DNA of 43,604 nucleotides from a virus, in the IMG/VR virus record IMGVR_UViG_3300023237_000592, positions 1 to 43,604 of that record. One strand, written 5' to 3'. Every line of letters starts with the position of its first letter. The first letter of the stretch is position 1. The translations under genes were made by a program, and so were the position numbers. Shown piece by piece: positions 14,962 to 22,726 of the stretch. The notes beneath the pieces were generated by a model that was not told where the DNA came from, did not search any database, and saw only the letters and a list, made by a program, of their open reading frames with translations.

Positions 14962-15604
14962 ATGTTCCTACATGTCCTAAGTCTATGCCTTTATGTATCC
15001 AAACTTTACCACCTATCGACCGCCAACGTAAACAAAACGTCCAGTCTTCACTGAGGTAGTATCCTTCTTTGCTTATGTCTGTATCAAATAATGCATACAA
15101 ATACGGGTTATACTGTGCCCCTAGCCCAACGTTGTCGGAGTATTTGGTTTTAGGAAAGTTGTCTATCATCTTGTTAAAAACATCACGCTTAATTAACATA
15201 AATCCTGTACCTGCTGTGTTGACTTCTACTAAGTCACCTTCTAACTCTCCGCTGGTTAGTTCATTTATCACAAGTTGTGGAGGCATTTGTTTGACAGGAT
15301 ATGCTCCACAGCAAATGTCTTTATCTGCTGTAAGTAGTTTTATTATATCGTTTGGGTTAAATCTAATGTCACTGTCGATAAACATTAAATGTGTTGCATT
15401 GGTGTTATGTAAAAACTTACCAGCTAGGTTGTTCCTCGCTCTAGGTATTAGACTTTCGTTGCCCATTGTGTCTAATGTCCAGTTAAGATTTACTTTGCTG
15501 GCTTCTATTAGAAACTGCAATAAACTATTAAAACACGACACATGCATCATACCATTAAATGCTGGGATAGCAATCTGTATGTGTACCTTACTTAAGTCTG
15601 TCAT
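14933..15604 (-). CDS. GT-A fold (family 2-like) glycosyltransferase
   Basis: 223 residues. The N-terminus IQIAIPAFNGMMHVSC is a nucleotide-sugar-binding start. RARNNLAGKFL is followed by HLMFIDSDIRFNP, where DSD is the metal-binding DxD motif. CCGAYPVKQMPP, AGTGFMLIKRDVF and LSEDWTFCLRWRSIGGKVW (the ED of the catalytic base region) complete a family 2-like enzyme of the type common in T4-like marine phages. It may glycosylate DNA, virion proteins or host envelope. The stop region overlaps the next gene, and its start overlaps the upstream glycosyltransferase (ATGA). Confidence 0.75.
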   Translation of the reverse strand: MTDLSKVHIQIAIPAFNGMMHVSCFNSLLQFLIEASKVNLNWTLDTMGNESLIPRARNNLAGKFLHNTNATHLMFIDSDIRFNPNDIIKLLTADKDICCGAYPVKQMPPQLVINELTSGELEGDLVEVNTAGTGFMLIKRDVFNKMIDNFPKTKYSDNVGLGAQYNPYLYALFDTDISKEGYYLSEDWTFCLRWRSIGGKVWIHKGIDLGHVGTYEYRAPNKK

Positions 15605-16806
15605 AATGACATTTTATCTATTAGGTTAGTTAACTTTTTACTTTTGCTACTTAACAGTAGTTCCTGATTGTGTTTAAGCACCGGAGCCATTTTTATCATA
15701 AGGTCCTGGTGTTGCTCATGCGTAAACTGACTAAGTTGCCACACAAGTTTAAATACATAATACATTCTTTTCTCATCATTTACAACCCTATCATAGTCCT
15801 CATTTATCCAGTTACCAAATGTTTTATAACCCATATCTTTAAGTAATAATAAACTTCCTGGAGGACCTACTATAACAAATGGTTGTAAGTTTAGTATGGG
15901 TTTAAATGTTTTCTCTGTTAAAAATCCGGTCCATGATGCAAAGTGTGTTTCTGTAACTATGTGCCAGTATGCATCTTCATAAAATTTACGTTCAATATGT
16001 TTGTGGTCATTATGTTTGTCGTCTGTCAAGTAGTCTGCATATATAGGCAAATGCATACTAAAATTGTCTAAAATTAGTCTTGTTTTGGTAAACCACTTAT
16101 TCCAGCCATACACAGGGTCATTGTTCTCATCTACGCTCAGTGTGCTATAGTTTTGGTTAGTGTAACTAAAATATGCATCGTTAGTAAGTCCATGATAGTG
16201 TAGACTGCCTGCAAACAATCGCCTAAAAGGTTTGTCCATTCTGTTTAACAATGTAAACTTTTTACTACGTTGATCCAAGTTTATATGCTTAACGTAGTCA
16301 CTGTTATTTAGATGTAGATATCTGTAATATAGCTCGTCGTCTGGGATATAATAATAGCCAGGTATATCAGTTACAAGTGCATTTGCACACACCATTTTAA
16401 TACTTTTGCGTGGTATACTATATTGATTACTTAGTATTGTGAGGTGCCCTGCTATGTCTAACATAACATCGTCTCCCTCACTGTAGTAGAATACAATATT
16501 TAATGCGTGTTCCCTTACTTTTTGCAAGGACTCTGGTCTAATTAACGCAAAGTAGTCAATACTTTTGTCGTATATGTTTAAGTTAATTGGATAGATACCA
16601 TCTGCACCCTGGTAGTCATCTATCAATATTTCTTGGTATGGGATCTGATCCGCATCAAGATATCGCAGAAATCTAAACTCAAAACTATATGGTGGTTCTA
16701 TACACAGGTCCCACCACTCTTTTGATTTGGGTTTTATATCCAGACGTTGGATAAGGTTAGGTACGAAACCGTACTCGCTCCTACGATCATATACTACAGT
16801 TAGCAT
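15601..16806 (-). CDS. Glycosyltransferase (exostosin/fucosyltransferase-like C-terminus)
   Basis: 401 residues. The C-terminal half has a GT-B-like donor region: IVTETHFASWTGFLTEKTF with KPILNLQPFVIVGPPGSLLL, where a conserved Glu-Lys-x-Phe-Lys-Pro motif precedes a Gly/Pro turn, then LLKDMGYKTFGNWINEDYD. This pattern occurs in phage and bacterial exostosin or alpha-fucosyltransferase-like proteins. The N-terminal half reads as a Rossmann-like acceptor domain. Its stop overlaps the start of the GT-A gene, so the pair probably act in sequence on one glycan. There is no ribosome site at the ATG; the start is therefore less certain than the end. Confidence 0.65.
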   Translation of the reverse strand: MLTVVYDRRSEYGFVPNLIQRLDIKPKSKEWWDLCIEPPYSFEFRFLRYLDADQIPYQEILIDDYQGADGIYPINLNIYDKSIDYFALIRPESLQKVREHALNIVFYYSEGDDVMLDIAGHLTILSNQYSIPRKSIKMVCANALVTDIPGYYYIPDDELYYRYLHLNNSDYVKHINLDQRSKKFTLLNRMDKPFRRLFAGSLHYHGLTNDAYFSYTNQNYSTLSVDENNDPVYGWNKWFTKTRLILDNFSMHLPIYADYLTDDKHNDHKHIERKFYEDAYWHIVTETHFASWTGFLTEKTFKPILNLQPFVIVGPPGSLLLLKDMGYKTFGNWINEDYDRVVNDEKRMYYVFKLVWQLSQFTHEQHQDLMIKMAPVLKHNQELLLSSKSKKLTNLIDKMSL

Positions 16807-16812
16807 TAACTA

Positions 16813-17184
16813 TTAATTTAGATATTGAACTTTAGTTATTGTACCAGCTTGGAAATCAGTTACTTTAGCACGTATCCAGACAAAATTACCAGTAAAGGTA
16901 AATGTTGTTGCTGTACTTTGAGCCGTACTGTCATTACCTAGTATTACGTTATCCACATCGAACCAATCAGAATCTACAGGTTCAGTTGCTAGTGTAGCCT
17001 GTATGCGAATAGTTGCTTCCAGAATTGTTGGGAACATAGCAACCGTGTGACTGCCATCAGCATAGCCGTAGTAGCCATCACCTTTGTGTTTGTCGCTGGT
17101 AAAACTCAGACTACTACCATCGTAGTTGCCTACGGCTGAACCAAACGTTGTGCTAGGGATAAGTGTAACTGTTTTCTTTGCCAT
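16813..17184 (-). CDS. Probable virion structural protein, beta-rich
   Basis: 123 residues: MAKKTVTLIPSTTFGSAVGN, GDGYYGYADGSHTVAMF, ATIRIQATLATEP, SDWFDVDN, FTFTGNFVWIRAKVTDFQAG. The Asp/Trp-containing repeats, lack of charged helices and ending in FxAGTITKVQYLN resemble small tail or neck structural proteins of marine myoviruses. The start codon overlaps the stop of the 54-residue gene upstream. No specific role can be assigned. Confidence 0.6.
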   Translation of the reverse strand: MAKKTVTLIPSTTFGSAVGNYDGSSLSFTSDKHKGDGYYGYADGSHTVAMFPTILEATIRIQATLATEPVDSDWFDVDNVILGNDSTAQSTATTFTFTGNFVWIRAKVTDFQAGTITKVQYLN

Positions 17185-17348
17185 TAATTTTTCGCTATTT
17201 CAACTATAACATTGTCACCTACAAGTTCTTGCACTACTGCTTCTAATGAAGTGAGAACTTCTTCTGGTAATAATATTTCATCAGGATCACTATCCTTTTT
17301 GAGTTTGCTTAAAGCAATAACGACATGTTGTTCTTGAATTTTAGCCAT
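17184..17348 (-). CDS. Small hypothetical protein, 54 residues
   Basis: Too short for a 60-residue cutoff. ATG at 17348-17346 is preceded by GAGGT at five bases. It begins MAKIQEQHVVIALSKLKKDS, then a leucine-rich acidic helix (LLPEEVLTSLEAVVQELV) and a strand (NVIVEIAKN). The TAA shares a base with the next start codon. A CATAAATA late box upstream suggests it leads the late unit containing the structural protein at 16813. Function is unknown. Confidence 0.65.
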   Translation of the reverse strand: MAKIQEQHVVIALSKLKKDSDPDEILLPEEVLTSLEAVVQELVGDNVIVEIAKN

Positions 17349-17369
17349 AGTTTACCTCATTAATATACT

Positions 17370-17377
17370 TATTTATG
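17370..17377 (-). promoter_or_regulatory. Late-promoter-like box CATAAATA
   Basis: One mismatch in the first base of TATAAATA. A start near 17364 would give a 15-base leader that includes the GAGGT ribosome site of the 54-residue gene. Confidence 0.5.
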
Positions 17378-17380
17378 CTG

Positions 17381-18142
17381 TTAATGCACTAACTTATAAA
17401 CTTGGTTAGTTGTACAAGCATCAGGGCATATTAGATTTATAAAGTCTAATATACCAGGATCATTACAGTAAAAGTAAGTAATTGTATGCCATCCATGCCC
17501 ACGTGTCTGAAGCTCATGTTTAAGCGAGTCCGGGTACGTAACGCTGTCTTTGCCTAAAGTATCTAGATACTGTAAAATTTTAGGTCCATGGTGTCTGACA
17601 TGATGTGTTAGCCTTAGATAAACCTTATAATTGTATGGTACCTTACTATTTAAAATTACATTAGGTTTCAGACTCTTGGCATGTTTGCTATCAACTACCC
17701 CAGAGACTTCCAACAGTCGTCGATCTAGACTAGAAAGACGTTGTACTACCTCTTGAAGCACTATCTCGTCATTATGAAATAAACTTATGTTTGGCTCTTG
17801 TACCCTAAACTGAATATCCGTTTCCATTTTTGCTTTTTTTAGTAGTTGCAATGTGGTTGGGTCAGCCAAATATATTTCCATTTTTGCTTGGCGTTCCTCT
17901 ATTCCTTTATGTTGATGGTATGGTTGTACCAGCAACTTGTTTATTGATGCATGTTGTTTTATCCTACGTTGCACATACGTTATTGCATCTATGTCCTTAT
18001 ACATAGAACTTACCCAGCTAGACAAATAGTTACCACCAGGCACGTATAACTTTACCTTAAAGGCATACTTGTTCCAAAATAACTTATTAGTTCGTAACAG
18101 TTTAACCCTTGGGTTTAAACTGGTCCAATACAATGAGTCCAT
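17381..18142 (-). CDS. Hypothetical protein downstream of clpA
   Basis: 253 residues, basic and aromatic-rich, with no recognised family. The N-terminal part (WNKYAFKVKLYVPGGNYLSS) and the middle (YKVYLRLTHHVRHHGPKILQ) look like alternating strands and helices. The C-terminus resembles a small alpha/beta domain (WHTITYFYCNDPGILDFINL). It overlaps the end of clpA by 41 bases in another frame without its own clear ribosome site, so translation is probably coupled to clpA. A link to the chaperone genes is suggested only by this position. Confidence 0.55.
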   Translation of the reverse strand: MDSLYWTSLNPRVKLLRTNKLFWNKYAFKVKLYVPGGNYLSSWVSSMYKDIDAITYVQRRIKQHASINKLLVQPYHQHKGIEERQAKMEIYLADPTTLQLLKKAKMETDIQFRVQEPNISLFHNDEIVLQEVVQRLSSLDRRLLEVSGVVDSKHAKSLKPNVILNSKVPYNYKVYLRLTHHVRHHGPKILQYLDTLGKDSVTYPDSLKHELQTRGHGWHTITYFYCNDPGILDFINLICPDACTTNQVYKLVH

Positions 18143-20387
18143 CTTTTTTTACCGTCGATGATAACATTTTGTTGTCTGTCTCAAACACTAACTCACCGTC
18201 AACAACATCTACTTTAATTGTAGTGCCAGCACCACAATTTTCAAATAGTATCTTTTTAGACAATGGTACTTTAATCGCCTCGTCAATCTTACGAGATAGT
18301 GGTCTTGCTCCCATCTTACTGTCAAAGCCTTGGTCAACTAACCAATCAACAGTTGCTTCAGTAACACTAATATTAATGTGTTTGTCGCTTACTAGCTCAT
18401 TAAGTTCATTAACAAACTTTACTACAATTTTACGCATTGCAAGATTGTCTAACTTTGCAAACTTAACAATAGCATCTAACCTATTCCTAAATTCTGGTTT
18501 AAAGAATTTTTTAATTGCTTTATCGTCTTCATGCAACTTTTCTAAGTCTCTACCAAAGCCAATGTTGTTTAGTTCGTTATCAGCCGCCCCTAAGTTACTG
18601 GTCATTAGCACAATAGTGTTTCTACAGTCTGCACGTTTACCATTAGAGCTTGTAACAAAACCTTCGTCCATTAGTGATAGCAATACACTGCTTAAGTCTG
18701 GATGTGCTTTTTCTATTTCGTCGAAGAGAATAACTGCATTGGGAGACTTTTCTATTTCCCTAACCAGTAAGCCACCACCTAAGTTACCGTCGTCATAGCC
18801 TACATATCCTGGAGGAGCACCAATAAGTTTAGACACAGAGTGTTTCTCTTGGTACTCTGACATATCAAAACGTATTAATTTCATACCCATGTGCTCTGCT
18901 AGTAATTTAGCAAACTCTGTTTTACCTGTGCCTGTGGGTCCCAAAAATAGAAAGTTACCGATCGGCCTATTGATAGTTTTAAGTCCTGCTCTAGCAACAT
19001 AAATCTTTTCCAATACCGTATCAACTGCCGTGTCTTGCCCGTACAGTTTTTGCTTAATGTTTATTTCTAGGTTTTGCAGTCCTGTGTTAGTTTCCTCTGC
19101 ACCAAGTTGGTCGATAGGGATCTTTGTAAACTTACTAATCAGATCCACAATATGACTCTTACGTAGTACATAATTAGGTGACCTAACTTTAAGTTTAGCA
19201 CACGCAGTGTCAATTAAGTCCAACGCTTTATCTGGTAACTTCTTATCGCTTTGGTATCGCACACTTAGATCAACTGCCGATTCAATAGCCTCGTCACTGA
19301 TCTTTCCTTTGTGAAACTTTTCAAATCCTTCCCTTAATCCATATAGGATGTCCTTTGCTACCTCAGGACTTGGCTCCTCAATTGTTAGTCTATGGAACCT
19401 ACGCATCAATGCACGATCTTTTTCAAAACTCTGCGTATACTCTTCCCAGGTAGTTGATGCGATAACCTTAAGGTCACCTTTTGCTAGAGCTGGTTTAAAC
19501 ATTTCTGCGAAGGTTACTCCGCTACTGCTACCTGCTCCCGCACCGTGCATTTGATGTGCTTCATCAATAAACAGGACACAGTTGCCTTTTTCCTTAAGTG
19601 CTTCTAATACTTCTTTAACTTTATCCTCAAATTCTCCTCTGTACTTTGATCCTGCGAGCAAACTACCAATTTCTAAATTATATACGGTATACGGTAGTAG
19701 GTATTCAGGTGCATTTCCTTGACTTATTTTTAGAGCTAATCCTTCTGCAATAGCAGTCTTACCAACACCAGGATCACCTACCATTAAGATATTTGACTTA
19801 TTCTTTTTAGCAAGTACATTAAATATCTCGTCTAGTTCTGATTCTCGTCCGATAACTGGATCTATTTTTTCTTTTGTTGCCAAGTCAGATAAATTTGTAC
19901 AATAGTCATCTAAGACTGCATCTGCATGTTGGTGGTGTTTGCTTTTTCCTATTTTGTCTGTGTAGTTTTTATTAAAGAACGTTACCAAGCTCTGCGTATT
20001 AATTCCGTACTTCAATAGGAAATATGCGGCATGACTGTTAGATTCTTGCAATATGCTTACAAATAAGTCAATGGTTTGCATATGCGCTCTACCACTGAAC
20101 ATTACCTGTGTAAATGCTCTATTGAAGATACGTTCTAACGCATAGGTCTTCTTAGGAAGAATTTCACCTTCCCTAACAATTTCTTTTCTGCCCTCAAGGT
20201 AAAGTCGTAAATCCGCTGACAGATTATCATAATCCGCACCAAACTTTTTTAACATTATCGAAAAATTTTCGTAAGTAATAAGCGCCAGCAACAGATGTTC
20301 CGCTATAACATATTCATGTTTTAGTTCCTTGGCATAATCTGTTGCTTTAGCAATAATTGTGTCTATCTCAGGATTGTGTGCTAACAT
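18102..20387 (-). CDS. clpA: ClpA-like AAA+ unfoldase
   Basis: 761 residues, essentially the length of E. coli ClpA (758). It has an N-domain at about 1-145, AAA+ module D1 with Walker A GDPGVGKT (204-211) and Walker B VLFIDEAH (271-278), and module D2 with Walker A GPTGTGKT (483-490) and Walker B VILFDEIEKAH (552-562). Arginine-finger-region sequences (RALMRRFHR, PEFRNRLD) are intact. The ClpP-docking loop is IGF at 609-611, within the accepted [LIVMP]-G-[FL] pattern, so it could engage host ClpP; no ClpP gene is in the window. It overlaps dnaJ by 20 bases and the 253-residue gene by 41. It may redirect host proteolysis or assist virion assembly. Confidence 0.93.
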   Translation of the reverse strand: MLAHNPEIDTIIAKATDYAKELKHEYVIAEHLLLALITYENFSIMLKKFGADYDNLSADLRLYLEGRKEIVREGEILPKKTYALERIFNRAFTQVMFSGRAHMQTIDLFVSILQESNSHAAYFLLKYGINTQSLVTFFNKNYTDKIGKSKHHQHADAVLDDYCTNLSDLATKEKIDPVIGRESELDEIFNVLAKKNKSNILMVGDPGVGKTAIAEGLALKISQGNAPEYLLPYTVYNLEIGSLLAGSKYRGEFEDKVKEVLEALKEKGNCVLFIDEAHQMHGAGAGSSSGVTFAEMFKPALAKGDLKVIASTTWEEYTQSFEKDRALMRRFHRLTIEEPSPEVAKDILYGLREGFEKFHKGKISDEAIESAVDLSVRYQSDKKLPDKALDLIDTACAKLKVRSPNYVLRKSHIVDLISKFTKIPIDQLGAEETNTGLQNLEINIKQKLYGQDTAVDTVLEKIYVARAGLKTINRPIGNFLFLGPTGTGKTEFAKLLAEHMGMKLIRFDMSEYQEKHSVSKLIGAPPGYVGYDDGNLGGGLLVREIEKSPNAVILFDEIEKAHPDLSSVLLSLMDEGFVTSSNGKRADCRNTIVLMTSNLGAADNELNNIGFGRDLEKLHEDDKAIKKFFKPEFRNRLDAIVKFAKLDNLAMRKIVVKFVNELNELVSDKHINISVTEATVDWLVDQGFDSKMGARPLSRKIDEAIKVPLSKKILFENCGAGTTIKVDVVDGELVFETDNKMLSSTVKKDGLIVLDQFKPKG

Positions 20388-21213
20388 TTAAAGCCTTTTT
20401 TAATTTTTCTATTTCAGGTTTGTCGTTAATATTTGGTATAGTAATATTTAATTCAGCTATAAGGCTTCCCCTAATATTACAATTTGTATCTTGCCATAAC
20501 CCTTTATTACTGATATTAAATTTAGTCTTACTTTGTGTTCCAGCAGGTATAGTTACATTATACATAGGCCCATCTAATCCTGCAACCTGAACTTTGCCAC
20601 CTTTTATTGCTGTAGCCAAATCACAATAGACTCTGGTCATAACATCTACTTCTGTAACTTTAACCAAGTTTTTAGTATTTTGGTGTCTGATGTAGACATA
20701 CAAGTCTCCTCTAGGAATGGTGTCAAAAAAGTTATCACCTAACCCTGGATACCTTATACGCATATTGTTTTGTATTCCAGCAGGTATTTGTATCTCAACC
20801 TCTGTATCTGCGCCCTTACTGGTTTGTACTCTTATAGTTTTAGTTTGTGATTCAGTAAGATCAGGTAACGGTATCTCCACAGTGATTTTCATATCTCTGT
20901 TACGACGTTGCTGTGGTTGCTGTGGTTGTTGTCTACGACCAAAGAAGTCAAATAAATCTCCGACCCCACCTTGGTCAAATCTATTATTGAATGCATTCGG
21001 GTCAAAGTTTTGACGATTACGGTGCCCACCAGCATCATACATTGCTCGTTTGTTTGGCGTACCAAGTACGTCGTATGCTTCCTGAAGTTGTCTGAACTGA
21101 GCTTCGTCACCACCCCTATCTGGGTGGTGTTTCATTGCTTGTTTGCGGTATGCTTTTTTGATTTCGTCTGCGCTGGCAGAACGTTCTACGCCCAGTGACT
21201 TATAGTAATCCAT
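20368..21213 (-). CDS. dnaJ: DnaJ-type co-chaperone without zinc domain
   Basis: 281 residues from the second ATG (21213-21211). The open frame allows MSMDYY, but MDYYKSLGV is the usual J-domain beginning and the promoter at 21220-21248 puts transcription start on this codon. The J-domain (1-65) has the HPD motif (HHPDRGG). A Gly/Phe linker follows (GGHRNRQNFDPNAFNNRFDQ), with FDFFGRR and a Gln/Pro run. Two C-terminal beta-barrel substrate domains come next, without the CxxCxGxG zinc repeats, so it is CbpA-like (type II). It would stimulate host DnaK. It is translationally linked with clpA (20-base overlap), pointing to a shared unfolding pathway. Confidence 0.92.
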   Translation of the reverse strand: MDYYKSLGVERSASADEIKKAYRKQAMKHHPDRGGDEAQFRQLQEAYDVLGTPNKRAMYDAGGHRNRQNFDPNAFNNRFDQGGVGDLFDFFGRRQQPQQPQQRRNRDMKITVEIPLPDLTESQTKTIRVQTSKGADTEVEIQIPAGIQNNMRIRYPGLGDNFFDTIPRGDLYVYIRHQNTKNLVKVTEVDVMTRVYCDLATAIKGGKVQVAGLDGPMYNVTIPAGTQSKTKFNISNKGLWQDTNCNIRGSLIAELNITIPNINDKPEIEKLKKALNVSTQS

Positions 21214-21219
21214 AGACAT

Positions 21220-21248
21220 ATTATACTATGTATAAAGCAGATTGTCAA
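21220..21248 (-). promoter_or_regulatory. Consensus promoter abutting dnaJ (leaderless)
   Basis: Minus strand TTGACA (21248-21243), 17-base spacer, TATAAT (21225-21220): perfect consensus. Six bases (ATGTCT) follow before ATG GAT TAC, so the expected +1 is the A of that ATG. No ribosome site exists between. It overlaps the stop codon of the holin-like gene. Confidence 0.85.
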
Positions 21249-21260
21249 TTAACCTGCTTT
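21234..21260. repeat. Inverted repeat flanking the dnaJ -35 box
   Basis: AAAGCAG (21234-21240) and CTGCTTT (21254-21260) are perfect inverted repeats, 13 bases apart, with the TTGACA box between them. There is no T run after it, so it is unlikely to be a terminator. It could be an operator for a dimeric repressor or a hairpin at the end of the holin-like mRNA. Confidence 0.5.
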
Positions 21261-21512
21261 ACTGTCACGCTTTTCCATTGTGCGACCAAATGCTGAAATA
21301 CCAAGTACTGCGCCCATTGCAATGTGGAAGAATCCAGCACCTTGTAAAGTTAGTGGAGCCCATTGTTGTGCTACTGCTCCCCCGTCTTGTTGTGCAAGTG
21401 TCCATAGTATCGGACCAACAATAAAATCAAATATACACACTGTCATGTACGTCCAGCCCATCGCCGGTCGCCACCTGTTTTTCATCCAGTCGTTTTTTGC
21501 TATAGTAGCCAT
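21249..21512 (-). CDS. Holin-like small membrane protein
   Basis: 87 residues. The N-terminal NDWMKNRWRPAMGWTYMTVC followed by IFDFIVGPIL matches the beginning of three-helix phage/gene-transfer-agent holins (basic start, WRP, Trp, first helix ending in a Pro). A second hydrophobic stretch (LQGAGFFHIAMGAVLGISAF) follows a polar loop, and the tail is RTMEKRDSKAG. It would permeabilise the inner membrane at lysis. It stands two genes from another membrane protein and near the M15 peptidase. AAGGA provides the ribosome site. The holin call rests on resemblance and context. Confidence 0.6.
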   Translation of the reverse strand: MATIAKNDWMKNRWRPAMGWTYMTVCIFDFIVGPILWTLAQQDGGAVAQQWAPLTLQGAGFFHIAMGAVLGISAFGRTMEKRDSKAG

Positions 21513-21520
21513 TTTTTTCC

Positions 21521-21706
21521 TTAATTATGCCCTGGTGCTTTTGCTTCTACAAACATTTCGTGTACACGTTTTACTGGGTTATACTTACGAAACTTTACTT
21601 TTTGACTTTTTATATTCTTAGTCTTTTGTAAAGTGTAGTGATACGTGTGACTATCTCGAGTTTCACCTTCTGGTATTAGATATACAATGTCCTTACGTCC
21701 TGCCAT
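21521..21706 (-). CDS. Ribosomal protein bL33-like protein
   Basis: 61 residues. The core YHYTLQKTKN, then VKFRKYNPVKRVHEMFVEAK, aligns with bL33 (bacterial form: Y.TTKN, E.LEL.K.DP..R.H...KEAK) in order and spacing. bL33 sits near the ribosomal E site. Viruses are known to encode ribosomal proteins such as bS21 and bL12; a bL33 in a T4-like phage is unusual. A zinc-binding CxxC version is not used here. AAAGGAG precedes the ATG. It is set in the lysis-gene operon. It could replace host bL33 to bias translation, or be an RNA-binding protein of different use. Confidence 0.7.
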   Translation of the reverse strand: MAGRKDIVYLIPEGETRDSHTYHYTLQKTKNIKSQKVKFRKYNPVKRVHEMFVEAKAPGHN

Positions 21707-22039
21707 TTATTTGTCTCCTTTAAATGATGAACTCTGTTTGCTTGTACCTGCATACAAACCAAACCATGCCGCACCTGCACCTACTACAACTGAGATTAAT
21801 CCTGATTGTTCCATGGAGGGTGCAGGTAGTCCCATAAACCAATTTACTGTTCTGTACAGTAGCACAATGTAAATGGTTAAGAATAGTCTTGGAAATATAC
21901 GCCAGCTATCAACTGCTTTTGCTAAATATATCCATTTCTGAAATGGATTTACTTGACTTTCCCTATTAACTATAGGGTCTATCTCCACTTCAATATTAAT
22001 CTTCCTACTTACGGTGTTACCCTCTGTTCCCTCTGACAA
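21707..22039 (-). CDS. Membrane protein with two predicted helices
   Basis: 110 residues from a TTG start at 22039 that has AGAGGA six bases upstream. A polar N-terminus (1-40) precedes two hydrophobic segments: IFPRLFLTIYIVLLYRTVNW at about 48-67 and LISVVVGAGAAWFGLYAG at 81-98. A Ser/Lys tail follows. The layout resembles small inner-membrane proteins found beside phage endolysins, so a holin or antiholin role is possible. It stops exactly where the bL33-like leader begins. Confidence 0.6.
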   Translation of the reverse strand: MSEGTEGNTVSRKINIEVEIDPIVNRESQVNPFQKWIYLAKAVDSWRIFPRLFLTIYIVLLYRTVNWFMGLPAPSMEQSGLISVVVGAGAAWFGLYAGTSKQSSSFKGDK

Positions 22040-22049
22040 TGTCGTTCCT

Positions 22050-22310
22050 CTAAAGTAAAAATGATGCCGCTGTTTTGGCCCAGTTAAAGACTTGTGCTAT
22101 TGCGGCTTTTCCTTCTAAATCCTTGCATTCTGCATCTATAAACTGCTCACGTTCTACGTCAGCCATTAGTTCTTTGTACTCAGATTCTGAGATGTCCTTT
22201 GCTTCTAATAGGTGAGTGAGTTCATCAACCTTACCAGCAACTTCCTTGAGCATAGCATCGTCACCTGCTTTAATGTTCTTTACAACTTCATACATTTCAG
22301 TTAATGTCAT
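22050..22310 (-). CDS. Hypothetical helical protein
   Basis: 86 residues, acidic and helical (EMYEVVKNIKAGDDAMLKEV, SEYKELMADVEREQFIDAEC) with a mildly hydrophobic end AAIAQVFNWAKTAASFLL. Its ATG overlaps the TGA of the lipoprotein gene (ATGA). No family recognised. Its place between the lipoprotein and the two-helix membrane protein suggests a lysis-operon accessory. Confidence 0.6.
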   Translation of the reverse strand: MTLTEMYEVVKNIKAGDDAMLKEVAGKVDELTHLLEAKDISESEYKELMADVEREQFIDAECKDLEGKAAIAQVFNWAKTAASFLL

Positions 22311-22726
22311 AGTTCTTTATCTCCTATAGCTTCCTGTACCTTAGCGGCGCTGGCGCTTAATGATTTCATTTTAAGTTTGCAATAGTCTGCACTAGGAGCG
22401 GCTGCGCCTGCTGTTTCGTGCTCCATGTACTTTTTCCCTAATCCTTCTGCAATTTCATACAGAGCACCAGTTAGTTCTATTACGTCTTTGTTTTCGTTTC
22501 TGTTAAAACTATACAACTGCAATTCTCTTGCCGCAACCCAGATAGTAGTTGCATAAGATCCTGCAATGCCTGGATCACCACAATAACTTTTTGCAATTTC
22601 TGCTGTGGCACTAACTTTACCTGCAAGTAGGTATTCGTTATTATCAAACCTTGCCATTGTGGCGGCATCGTACGATGCACATCCGTTAAGTATTAAAACA
22701 GCAAATAAAGCGGTGATTAATCTCAT
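22307..22726 (-). CDS. Lipoprotein in the lysis operon
   Basis: 139 residues. The signal peptide MRLITALFAVLILNGC has the lipobox LNGC, so Cys16 becomes the lipidated N-terminus. The mature part is helical with two further cysteines (YCGDPG and DYCKLK), which may form a disulfide in the periplasm. It overlaps the M15 peptidase stop (ATGA) and the next gene (ATGA). An outer-membrane spanin subunit is one possibility, but it is longer than typical o-spanins and lacks the proline-rich body. No further identification can be made. Confidence 0.65.
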   Translation of the reverse strand: MRLITALFAVLILNGCASYDAATMARFDNNEYLLAGKVSATAEIAKSYCGDPGIAGSYATTIWVAARELQLYSFNRNENKDVIELTGALYEIAEGLGKKYMEHETAGAAAPSADYCKLKMKSLSASAAKVQEAIGDKEL

